Shown: piece after piece, positions 11,401-22,148 of the stretch
Layout: every line of letters starts with the position of its first letter
How positions within the stretch are numbered: the first letter of the stretch is position 1
Assembly: GCF_035222375.1 (NCBI RefSeq)
Contig: NW_026946365.1
Span: forward strand, 1,240,001-1,304,000
Length of the DNA stretch: 64,000 nucleotides
Direction of reading: 5' to 3'
Source of the DNA: Podospora pseudocomata
Lineage: Eukaryota; Ascomycota; Sordariomycetes; Sordariales; Podosporaceae
The notes under the pieces: generated by a model
The model's database searches: none
Told to the model about the DNA's origin: nothing
The model's input: the letters and a program-made list of their open reading frames with translations, nothing else
Position numbers and translations under genes: made by a program

Positions 11401-14400
11401 ATCCCGGCCAGCCTAGCGTGCCTTGCGTGGGGGTGAGTTCGCCGGGTGCTTCCCGCAAAAACCCCACCACTTAACAGGGGTTTCTTTCCAGTCCCGGGCG
11501 GAATTACCTAATGACTTACACATTATTTCTTCCCTCAACTCCAATCCCGGCGAGTGGTTTCGCCCACGAGGGTTGGGGGCGATTGGTTTTCGGAGAGAAA
11601 TCCGACTTTCGGACACTAAAAAGAAACTCGGAAGGTTTTTTATTTATTTTTTTTAAAAAAAAATCATGGGTGAGGTTGTATTCTAGGACTTGTGGGTCAA
11701 CGTGCTTGAGAGAATTGTGAGACCTTGGAAAGGCTTGTTGTGATGGTTCCCAAGGTTGCTTTTGAGGTTTTTGGGTCCTGTTAGCGGCCGTTGTAATGGA
11801 GTAGGAAGGGTATAGGTGAGTCTATTTTCATGGCCTGGGCAGGTATGTAGGTCAAGCATGTAAGTGATGGCTGTCATTGCTTTATCTGTCACGGAAAAGT
11901 CTAGATGTCTAGATCTCCATTTCACATCTGGCAAGTTCGGGAATGAGACGGGGACACAGAAGCCATATCCTGGTTTTGTAAGTGTGTAGTGGTGATATCG
12001 ACCGAGCAGGTCAAAGTTGGCTGGCTGATTGTGAGATAACAGCGTTGCTGTCTTGAAACCGGGCAGATCAAGGTTGAAGATATGAGGTGGTCGTGAGACC
12101 GGCGAGGGACTGCTATTATATGCCATCACTCTCGTTTGGCTTCTTGATAGGTCAATCATCTTGTTCTCTGAGAGGTGGTCAGTTCAACTCCCCTACCCAT
12201 GATGCAGTTAGATGGCATCCCTGCTGCGGCTCTCCAACTTGCTTTTTGCTCAAGAACCTCAACACCAAACCCTAACTCTCCTTTTCAGCTTCCGATTCCC
12301 CTCCTCCCTCTTCCCGAATTCCTATCTGCTTGCTTGCTTGCTCGCTGCGTATCAGCGTGTGGGTATCATCCGCCCCGCCAGCCAGGCCCTTGCTTCCCGT
12401 GTCGTCCCAAACCATTCATCGGAACGGCTGCAATTCTTGATTGACTGCGGGCATGCAACAGCAGCTATCTCGCATACCGGTACGGAGTATGGCCTTCGGT
12501 AGTCCAGATACAGAACAACTGACGAGTTATTAGCATATACGTACCGAGTCATTCTTACCGGTTTCTTGTCGCGATCATTGAACTCCTTGATGCCATCCCA
12601 GCATCAAGCACGACACAAAAAAAAAACCTCTCTTCGCTCTCGCTTATTCACCATTCATGCCCAAAGTATCCAGTCAAAATGGTCGTGTAAATACGTAACA
12701 ATTATCCTCTTCCACCCCCTTCTGCCTCAGCCGTGTGTGCGGCGCGGTTGCCCAACTTCTTGGTGAATCAGAAGCTGATAGAACGACAGAATTGATATCG
12801 CGATAAGACGTCGGAATGGCGCCAGTGTAGCGGTCTGCCTTGGTCAGAGCTGCAAGCACGCACACAAACTGTGTGTAATCTGTCTCACTCCATCTCCCGG
12901 GATTTGCCTTGTGTACCTGTGTCTCGGAGGCTGTAACTGCTAAATAGGCGCTGCAGCTATCCTATCAATCAATCTCGTGGGGGTCCTTCTCATGTCTGAG
13001 ATCAGTCTCACAGAGGAACAAGACCAGGGCTCAGAGGCAGGCAGGTACCCGCGTTATCGTCACTCATCACTCTGTGATCCAAGTGAAGCCATCACGCAAG
13101 GTCTGGTTTGCTGATACGTCTGGCTAAAGGAGGTGTTCACGGCATCGTGTTACCACCCTACGACCCTGCGGGAACAGTACCGCGTCCGCAGCGCAGGAAG
13201 ATATAATGCCGCACACGTAAAATCCACCTCGGATGGCAAATGTCATATGCCTCTCTGTTTGTCGGATTGCACTGCAGGCGGCCGCATCAGAACCTTGACG
13301 GACACTGGGGATGGATGGCTGGCTGGATATGGACGAGCGAGCCGCCCATCCCGCTGTGGATCTCTGTGCCGTCAAGCAAAGAGGCAGACATGTGTGTTGG
13401 GTCCCAATGAGCGTTCTTATCTGTATCATGAGACCATTCAACCCAAGTATGCAGTGATAGAAGGATATCATGGTTGGATGGATGGGCGATGAGTAGGGCC
13501 GCTCATCACCCGAGAAACAATCAGGTATTCCGAGAACGAGTCCGTGTAGTGTAAAGAGGGGGGGGATGCAACCTCGATTCGAGAAGATAAGTCGGCGAGC
13601 TGGGTATGGCTCCAGTAAAGAATGGGTGAAACGTCGTCGATCCTGAGAGATCAGTCTAGCATAAAATACAGCGATAGAGGAGCGCTTGAAGGGCGATCCG
13701 GTCATCTCCATTCGCGAGTGCTTTGATTGCTTGGCCACCGAGCTGCCGGCACATCTAACCAACGGTTCTGCCACATGCTTGAATGTCACGATGGGAGTGA
13801 TAATCAGATAGGGCGGGCGGCGTTAATCAGGGATCGCCCGAAAGGGAAGTACCAAGGAGCGGGCCAAGAATTCGAGAAAGAGAGATGCAGTCAAGAGAGG
13901 AGACGTCCGTGTGTCCGAGAGCCCAACTGAGATGTCCGTGGTGCGGTCCGGAGTCCTGACAGGCTGGTTGGGCTGGTCGATGACAGCCAGGGAGGCTGTG
14001 AGATGTCATGATTGTCACCAAGGGGCACAGGGGCGGCTCCAACGGTCGAGGCGGCTCGAGCGCTCGCGTCTTGCCTTGCCTGCTGCTTGCTTGCTTGCTT
14101 GCTTGCTTGTGCTGCCCTACGATGCGTGTTTGCTAGTGGCCAGGTCTGTGGTATTTTGCAGTTTCGTCTCTTATGACGCCTTATCTCTCGCCTGGCAGGT
14201 TGGTTGTCCCTAGAAGGTGGAAGCTCCGGTGGCATATGTTGGCTGTTTGCTGTTTGCAGGCAACAACGTACGATTTGGACCGATTAGATTCTGGAATGGT
14301 CGAATGGGAAGTGTTCCATGCCGCCGCCAGGCCTTGTCGTTCACTTTCTTGGAAAATGGTATCTTTTCGACCTGTTTCGCATCGGCCTCTGTGTGTGTGA

Positions 14401-16968
14401 ACAGCACAAGAGGGTCCATCGGCTGAGCGGCCCTGCATCTGAGACGTGGGGCTTCATGACGGCAGCACGCATGCCTCAGGCACTGGTAGGGACACAAGAA
14501 AAACGCTTATCTGGACCCCCACAGACAACCCTTCGTCATCCATGTGGCTTCCCTTGAGCTGGCCGGTTCCCACCCATGATCCCTGTCGCTGACCCGTCCG
14601 ACCGCCCGCCCCGTGTCACTCGCTGATAAAGTCGCAGGTTCCTTGGGCCCCAGTTCGTCAAGAAAGTTGTTGTATGTTGGACGAGGCCGAGCCCCCTGAT
14701 TTGACCGTCCGTCCACTGTGAAGAAGGAAGAACATCAAGGTGCCCTGAATATACCGTGAGGGCACCTCAACGGGCACCTCGGAGAAGAAAGACCCTGTCT
14801 AGCTGCAACCGATGGTGGGTGAAGCGGGGGAACGGTGGACTTCCAAGTGGACCAAGGTGTGCTGTCAAAAAAATGGGAAAGGAGGGGAAGGCTCCAAAAA
14901 GCTGGGGAAGAAGAGCCACGATGAAGGGTTTTCCCAGTCACAAGCTCCGAGTGTAGCTTGTGATGCTCGCAAAAGAGGAATAGCAGACAGGAACAAACGG
15001 GCCATTTCTCCACGGTTCGTTCGCTTCCCTCACCGTCCAGAAGCAGGTGCGAAAGGTGGTGTTCCAGGTTCCAGTCAAACCCACCCTCTTTGCCCACCAC
15101 CCCGCGGGCGACACACATTGCATCTCCACGTCCCACCCGCGCTTGCGAAAAATAATAATATTGGCACCATTGGCCTTGCCCTCTCCGATTTTCTCTGTTC
15201 AATGCGCCCACACAGCACCGCATTCGCCTGTTTGCCTTCCATGTAATAGTAATACTCAAGTAGAAAGGATAGGCTCGGTGTGTTCCATGTGGGATGATGG
15301 GGTCATATCCTATATGGTGGTGCTTGCTGGATCGGCGCTCTGCTTTGACAACAGGACCAGGTCTTTCTCCTAATGAGTGTGTGTCTCGGGTCCGAGTAGG
15401 TAGGTATGTAAATGGTAGATGTCGCGATGAGATGCTCGTCTGTCGTTGACTGACACCCGACTCACTGCCTGCTGTGACCGCCAAAGACATCCATCAACAC
15501 CAGTAAAAGAGCATCCATCGTCACGTCACCTTTCGCCATCGATTGCTGGACCGGGGTGCATTTTGACCCCAAAGTATCTTCTGCCGAGGGGTTCTGTTCC
15601 GTGGAATAGGCGGGAACCTCTTCCCACGCCCGCCCACCGCGCGGGAGCCCTGTATCTCGCTAGTGATTGAGACCCGCGCAATGCCTATCAGAACGGCAGG
15701 TACTTGGGCCAGGTAGCAATTTATCTCCCTCAAATCCTAGCTGCCGGCGCTATCTCGCAGACCTGAGCACTCCCTCCCTCTCTTTTCTCTCTGCTTTTAG
15801 CTCTTGTCTGCAATCCTTACCAGGCGCCCTGTTTGCTTTTTTTTTGTTTGTGCCCATCAGGGGAGTCTTCTTCCAACCTCGATCGCTGCCCCATCTCCCG
15901 TTTTATCGCTGCTGCATCGCAATCCACCAGGGGGCAAGCCTACCCGTCCCAGTTCAACTAATAACAAAAGCAGACGAACCACCATCCGCCCGTCTGCTGC
16001 CGACGTGAGCCGCAGGAGCGAGCACCACAGCTTCAACGTCAACTCATCTTGAAGACCCCCCCTTGGGAATTTACTTATCAGCGCCACGACGGGAAACAAA
16101 ACGGTTCTCGCTCGCCAAGTCGTAGTCTGCCACGGCCGTATCAAGATCTGGCGATACCGTCATCGCTTGCCTACCTATCAGAGCTCCCTAGTCTGCAACC
16201 CACATCGGGTATCAGATCCACCGCCAGATTCGGACCACGCCTGCTGCGCCAGGAGAATTTCACCGAAGGCACTCCGTTGGACCCAACCCTGCCCCTGGGG
16301 CCTGCTGTCCGTTTATCTATCGGCTGGTCCCTGACTCCCTCGTTGCCTTGCTTTTGGGTCTTGATCGCACATGGGCGTCTGACTCCCGGCCTACAAGCGC
16401 CTTCCCCGGCCATCATCCCTCCCCCCCAATTCCCGGCAAGCCCTTTGTAGCACCACATATATACTTGCCTGCAGAGAGCCGCCCCCCCTTCCAAAGGACC
16501 CAGACGCGATAGCCATCACATCTCACGCAAACGGGCACGCACGCAGATAGATACCACGCACCGCCCACCACACTCAAAAAGCCTCGCGTTCCCCTTCTGT
16601 CGCCGCCGCCACCACCACCACCATCACTATCACCACTACTACCACTACTACCACAAGCATTAACCCAACCCGTCTCTGGCTTTCCCGAGGCTGTGGATAG
16701 CTTATCAACCACTACCGCGCCGCTGCCTCTGTTTCATGGATAACATCCGACCTGTTCAGCCCCTTACTGCCATGTCTGAGTTCCGGTAGTCTTTGTCGTC
16801 GTTGGGTTGTTGTTCTTACTTCCACCTTTCCCCTCACTCTCACCACCTTTGAACACCATCTCACCTTAGTGGGCTCATATTCCGACCCTCTACAACCTTA
16901 TTAAGGCCCATAACTCGGGCTTCTCCCTCCGCTCCTAGGCGTCATCATCACCCTCTCATATCACAGCC
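8414..16968. other. 8.5-kb gene-poor region between divergent genes
   Basis: This interval separates the divergent Pet127-like (-) and 513-aa (+) genes. It has only short open frames with scrambled, low-complexity translations and no conserved motif that I recognise. Local features are a GCTT tetranucleotide run at 14085-14109, polypyrimidine tracts around 10530-10680 and 15770-15850, and a C/T-rich stretch at 16500-16960. The last looks like the core promoter and leader of the downstream gene. I see no transposon ends, tRNA or rRNA. It is most simply read as a long regulatory upstream region, possibly with non-coding transcripts. Confidence 0.45.
14085..14109. repeat. GCTT tetranucleotide microsatellite
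   Basis: Six perfect copies of GCTT in an intergenic region. A shorter related run lies near 12330. Confidence 0.85.
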
Positions 16969-18510
16969 ATGTCGACTCCTTCCGGATCCCCGTCGCCGCT
17001 ACAGGTGGCGGCCAACAGCTTTGTCGATGAAACCAAGATGCCCAAGGGACACTGCCGCTACATCCTGCTTCTTCCCGAAATCAAGGGCCAGCGATGTGCC
17101 TGTGTCGGCTTTTCACTCAATAAAGGCATCCCAGGTGCCAGTTGTGACTGCGGTCACTTGGCGTGCTTCCACAACAAGGAGCCAGAAGTGGCCACAGACT
17201 CGAAGCAAGAGCTGGAACTCTTGAAGAAACGCATTCAGCAGCTTGAGGATCAGATGACCAGAGGGCAGGATGGTGTAACTGAAACTCTTGTCAGCAGAAT
17301 GAACGAAATGGAGGAACACTTGGAAAAGAGCAAGGAAGAGTTCAGTGAACAGATCAAGGGCACCTATCGAAATATCACCATCAGCTGGCGATCCATCGAG
17401 CAGGCCGAACAGAAGAGCAAGCAGCAGGATGAACAGCTCCGCCAGATTTATGAAAAGTTGAGGGACCACAACGAACAACTCGAGAGGCTGGACGCTGGGC
17501 AGTTGGAACTCCGAGATGCTGACCTGAGCCTGGAGGAGCGGATCGAAAATATCACCGAGATCTTGGAGGAAGAGGAGGAACGCCAAAGATCATCACCTGC
17601 CCGGCGTCCCAGAAGAAGATCGACCTCCGACACATCACGCCCAAACCTCCCTTTAGGGCAGGGGGCCGTCCCGTCAGACGACTATCGTCGCCCATTTCCG
17701 CCAACGGCCGGCCCCCGCAACCCAGGACATGGCGAGGGCCTCGAACGAGGCGGGACCGCAGCGTTCCAACTGATGAAACCCCTCCCCGTTTCTGCCCGGT
17801 CCACGGGCCCGTGGACAGTGCACATTTCACTCCTCCCACATGCGGGTGTGCCGATGCCCTTCGAGCGGAACACCAACGCCTACCAGCGGTGTCTATCCCG
17901 AGGACTCCACCGTATGGTTGCAGTCCACGGACCCGACGCAGAGTCGTTCAACAGAGCGGTGGAGGAGGCATTCGGCAGCTTCCTGAAGGGACGGGAGTGG
18001 ATGCCGCTGCAGGCGAAGCTCTGCGACGCCGAGACACTTCAGGGTCTTCCGATGCTTCGTCAACTGGACCCTCAACTGATTGATCCAAAGAAATACGACC
18101 AAGACTTCCTCCGCCACCAATGCGGCGTCTGCGACTCCAACGGCATCATCGATTCGTTGTACATCGCCATGAAATCCCACACCATTTCCTGGCACACCTT
18201 GAGGCATTCCCCCGTCTTCATGGCTGGTCTTGAGTCGTGCTGGGCATACGACGCCCTTCTCGACAGAGACCAATACAACGGCGACATGGCTATTGACGAC
18301 GAGGACAGACCGGCAGCGGGCGATATCACCACCATCTTGCCTCCAATCCAACCGTCGCTCAAGAGGCCCCTCACCGAAATGTCGCGGTCAAACAGCTTCA
18401 GTGCCGGCGCAGCCGAAGGGGAAGACACGCGAAAGAAGCGAGCATGTCCAGTCCCGCCTCCTCCAGGCCCCATTGTCGAGATCAGGAGGCGCGGTGTTGG
18501 AGCAGCGTGA
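16969..18510 (+). CDS. Cys-rich, coiled-coil fungal protein of unknown function
   Basis: A single-exon 513-aa protein that I do not recognise by name. Residues about 24-68 form a compact Cys/His module: PKGHCRYILLLPEIKGQRC, then CVGFSLNKGIPGASCDCGH and ACFH, spacing C-x-C-x13-C-x-C-x4-C-x2-H, which looks like a small zinc-binding fold seen in uncharacterised fungal proteins. A long charged coiled coil follows (about 78-205), then an Arg/Ser-rich linker (PARRPRRRS, a possible nuclear signal) and a C-terminal globular domain from about 280 (GPWTVHISLLPHAGVPMPFE to the FMAGLESCWAYD region). The tail has a basic TRKKRACPVPPPPGP segment. A scaffold or nuclear regulatory role is only a guess. The 8.5 kb of non-coding DNA upstream and the C/T-rich leader resemble those of developmentally controlled fungal genes. 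Confidence 0.8.
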   Translation: MSTPSGSPSPLQVAANSFVDETKMPKGHCRYILLLPEIKGQRCACVGFSLNKGIPGASCDCGHLACFHNKEPEVATDSKQELELLKKRIQQLEDQMTRGQDGVTETLVSRMNEMEEHLEKSKEEFSEQIKGTYRNITISWRSIEQAEQKSKQQDEQLRQIYEKLRDHNEQLERLDAGQLELRDADLSLEERIENITEILEEEEERQRSSPARRPRRRSTSDTSRPNLPLGQGAVPSDDYRRPFPPTAGPRNPGHGEGLERGGTAAFQLMKPLPVSARSTGPWTVHISLLPHAGVPMPFERNTNAYQRCLSRGLHRMVAVHGPDAESFNRAVEEAFGSFLKGREWMPLQAKLCDAETLQGLPMLRQLDPQLIDPKKYDQDFLRHQCGVCDSNGIIDSLYIAMKSHTISWHTLRHSPVFMAGLESCWAYDALLDRDQYNGDMAIDDEDRPAAGDITTILPPIQPSLKRPLTEMSRSNSFSAGAAEGEDTRKKRACPVPPPPGPIVEIRRRGVGAA

Positions 18511-19858
18511 CTAGCCAATGGGTTCGACCAGGAGCCACCCATTTTGACGATGCAAGATAATGCGAAACACCAGAGAACAAGAAACGATAAAGTGTGACCA
18601 TAGCGCTGGGTAATGTTATAGATCAGGTCGGCAGGCAACGGGCGTTTGATGGAGACGGGGCGTACAACGATAAACTGGGGGGATATTTGGAGCACCAAAA
18701 GGGGTGCTTTTGTCGACTGGTTTCATGTTTTTTTTTTTTTTTTTGGCATTTGGGGGAACCATTTTTACCCCCATACTTTGTTTTTCTCGAATCTCCTGTC
18801 AATCATCAAATTCATACGTTGCATTTCTGTTTCTTGTCGGGGGGCGGAGGATTTTTGCTGAGGAATGATCCAAGATGATCAAAGCTATGCTGTTGTCTGT
18901 AAGAGAGGAGTTACTGTCATGGGGGAAGGACAGAAGATTATGATGAATGAGCGGTGGGTTTACCTTGGTAGTCCTTGGAAGTTTCCGGTGGTTTTTGGAC
19001 CTGACTATGTAGGCAATCCCATGGGTACCCCGGACTTGTACTTGACTACTTGTGACTGTGAAGACGCCATATGAGTTGTTGATACCATGTCTAATCCAGG
19101 GGTGTGAGAAATATATGACTGCTGAGATGTTTGAGGGGTCAATAATGCATGAATTTGGAACAGCCCATCAGGTCGTAGAACCGAGAAGTGTCCCGCTCCT
19201 TCCTCGAATCGCCAGTCGTCATCACCGGTCTTTTCTCTGCCTGTCGAAACAATGGAATTGATTATTGTTTGGGATATCAGCCAATGACGTGCTTTCGAGA
19301 TTGCTCGGTTTGGTCCTTATAAGCAGGGCCTGCTTTGTACCGTTTTGCAAACAATAGAAGGCCTTTTCAGTTCTCTAGTGTCGATAGGAATCAACATACT
19401 CCCAAGCTTTATATTTCTTTTCTCTGTGCCAGGCTGTCTCTCCATTCTTGGTCCGACGTTGAAGTGAGAGCATCAGGTGGGAGATCAGGTGACTTAGGCC
19501 CCAAATTTCATCTGCCAAGAAGTGTTGTCAGCAGCCGGCCGCTGTGGCGCCCGAGCCAGGAACCGCCCAGTGCCTAAGGACCCACGTTGTCGGCAGGCGC
19601 ATCTTCAGGTCCGTCTTGTTATCAATCGCACCCAGCGCACCTCAGCCTGGCGCAACAATTGACAGCCAGCGACTGCCAGCCTTGCATTTTCTCCCAACCT
19701 CAGCAACCCATTGTGTCTGGAGACATTGGGCCCTGTTGTCAGCTTTAACAACGACGTACGACCCAATTTCCGACCGAGTCCTCATTTCCAGCCATTGATT
19801 CAATTTTAATCTCGGCGCGTCACCTATTTATCACCTTACGACCCGCCGCGACGCCAAC
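18511..19858. other. Intergenic between two plus-strand genes
   Basis: The 1.35-kb interval contains a 17-nt T tract at 18728-18744 and presumably the promoter of the NCBP3-like gene. Short open frames here have no recognisable content. Confidence 0.45.
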
Positions 19859-21360
19859 ATGGATCTCGACATTGAGATGGACGTGGACGACGTCCAGGAG
19901 GTCCCACAGCATATCCCAGAGGCGTACACTCATGATATAATCACCGGCGAGGAACAGGTTGGATTACTTCACGTGGCAAATCACCCTTGCCAAGCATCGC
20001 TGACAAGTTCTCTGTCTAGGAACCCGGTGAGGTCGACGACATCCCAGACGAGCAAAACGGCAGCTCGGCAGAGAGTGTTCGCGCGCCCAACAAGGTTCAC
20101 ATCCGCGGCCTCGACACCTTCACCCCCAACGATGTCAAGGGCTACCTTTCCGAGCACTACGGCATGATGGAGTTTGAGCGAGTCGAATGGATCAACGACA
20201 GCTCGGCCAATTACATTTTCAAATCCGAGTCGGCCGCGCAAAACGCCCTGCTTTCTCTTGCGGCGGTTGAGATTGCCGACCTGAGTCAGCTTTCGCCGCT
20301 TGAGATGCTGCCAGCCAAGAACTTTTCCCAAAAGCCAGAGTCGAACTTGCTGGTCCGGTTTGCGGTGGCGGGGGACAGGAAGGTGCAAGGGGCTGCGGCT
20401 TATAGTCGGTTTTATTTGATCAACCCGGAGTATGATCCCGAGGAGAGGCGCCGGAGGGGGGAGTTTAATAGGGGCAAGTATAGGGATCGGGATGACAGGC
20501 CTCGCAGGAGGAGGAGGGAGAGTCGTTCGGAGGAAAGGAATACGTTTGATGTTAATCTTTATGATGATGATCCGAAGGCGTTGAGTAATCGGGTTACGAC
20601 GAGTCCTAGGCCACGATACCGGTCGAGATCGGTGAACTCGGCGGATTTTAGAAGGGAAAGGAGGGTTAGGTCCAGGTCGAGGGAGAGGCCGAATCGGAAC
20701 AAGGAGCTTTTCCCTGAGAGACAGAGGCCGGCGGTTGGGCTGAGGGATAGGTCCGCTTCTCCAGTCAGGGATCGGGATGGGGATGCGCAGATGGATTTGG
20801 AGGAGGATGCTCGTGCTGTGGCTGTTCAGCGGAGTAGAGAAAGAGGTCGGGAGCTGAGGGAACGACTGTCTAGGGATACTAAGGCCAAGGAGTTGTTCCC
20901 AAGCAAAGTCACGGCAAAGAAGGAGCTGTTTCCAGAGAAGGCTGGGTTGGCGATTGGCAGCAAGGCACAGATGGATCAGGTCACTAACAGCTCAACTATT
21001 CTCGCCACCGGTATGTCGCAGCTTACTCTTCACCCCAACAAGCCTCTTTTTTTCTAGTCACAACCCACTTTTCCAACAATTATTCAGCTCACTAACACCA
21101 TCTTCTACTCAGCATCACTAGCAGACAGGATAACAACTCGACCGACGGCATCAGGAGGGGAAGGGGGCCTGAATATTCGTGGCATGGCTGGGAAGCAAGG
21201 GACAGGTCAGGGGATTGCGATCAAGGGGACGGGGGCCAAGGTTAAGGAGTTGTTCCCGGGCAAGTTTGGGAGTGGGGGGAATGCTGGGAAGGAGTTGTTT
21301 GCGGAGAAGTTGGAGGGGAGGGGGAGGAGGAGGCAGAGGGCGGAAGATTCTTGGAATTGA
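19859..21360 (+). CDS. Nuclear cap-binding protein subunit 3 (NCBP3)-like, RRM-type
   Basis: Three exons give 445 aa: 19859-19957, 20020-21010 and 21113-21360. The second intron (GTATGT to CTCAG) preserves frame exactly. The first donor is poor (GTTGGA at 19958; GTGGCA at 19973 also keeps frame), so the exon 1 end is uncertain by 15 nt. The N-terminus is acidic. Residues about 55-140 form the RRM-like fold of the NCBP3 family, with KVHIRGLDTFTPNDVKGYL and the family signature VEWINDSSANYIFKS; an RFYLINPEYDPEERRRRGEF segment follows, then Arg/Ser-rich disorder. Five KELF motifs occur at about 261, 323, 334, 408 and 423. In animals NCBP3 binds the m7G cap with NCBP1 and links to TREX and mRNA export; here this is by homology. 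Coding-strand composition turns from C-rich to G-rich near nt 20340. Confidence 0.85.
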
Positions 21361-22090
21361 TGGGGGGTGGACATGTATATGCATTGATAAAGGCGTTCAG
21401 GAGAGGCTTGATTTGGGGTTATATAGCACTGTTGTAAGGAAATCTAAGGGCATGGAGGTTTCTATCATTGGATATGTGAGTTGTGTGGTGAGTTATGTGG
21501 CTGGTGAACGATGTGTGATGCTGTGGAACCGATATCAGAGCGATGATTGATGCATAAGATGGTGTTTAGGGGGGGTATATCTCTACTTGCTTAAGGACAT
21601 GGAAAGAAGTCGTGGAGGTTTCTTTCAGCTTGAATACGTGAGTTCTATATGCCTTGTGAATGATGGATGCTGGGTGAGTGCTGGAAGAAGAAAGAGCAAG
21701 TTGAACAGTTGGTGAAGAAAGCGCCAGCCAACCAACTCCTTCATTTTATGGTATCAGTTGCTCTTTCCATCCAACGGTTTCACTCTTTCCATCTGATATC
21801 ACCCTATTCGATGATAACAACGACGACTGACTACCCCTCGGCCGGTAGGTGAATTGCTCTTTCCCTGTTTATGTGTACCCTAACGGTTCATCCAATGGCT
21901 TTTCTTTGGGGAAGTTACGTCCGTCCTTCTTTCCTTCCTTCTTCCTGAGGCATGTGGTTTTGACTTTTGCACATATCTTCAACATCGGCTTTTTCGTTGC
22001 AGAAATATGTTCGACCGACATCACTTTTACTTAATTTTGAGGTCACTTGCTCACCTGTTCCGAAAGACGACACGACACAGTTGATATACA
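21361..22090. other. Intergenic between two plus-strand genes
   Basis: A 730-bp gap with the 3' UTR of the NCBP3-like gene and the promoter/leader of the next gene. CTTTCC/CTTCC pyrimidine tracts occur near 21930-21950. No gene is seen. Confidence 0.5.
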
Positions 22091-22102
22091 ATGGCGGAAA
22101 GC

Positions 22103-22148
<46 letters not shown>

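Noticed and set aside
13124-13789. 221-aa minus-strand frame
   Set aside because: Random composition and no conserved motif; frames of this size arise by chance in GC-balanced DNA.
14735-15490. 251-aa minus-strand frame
   Set aside because: No motif or plausible codon bias; contains fragments of simple sequence.
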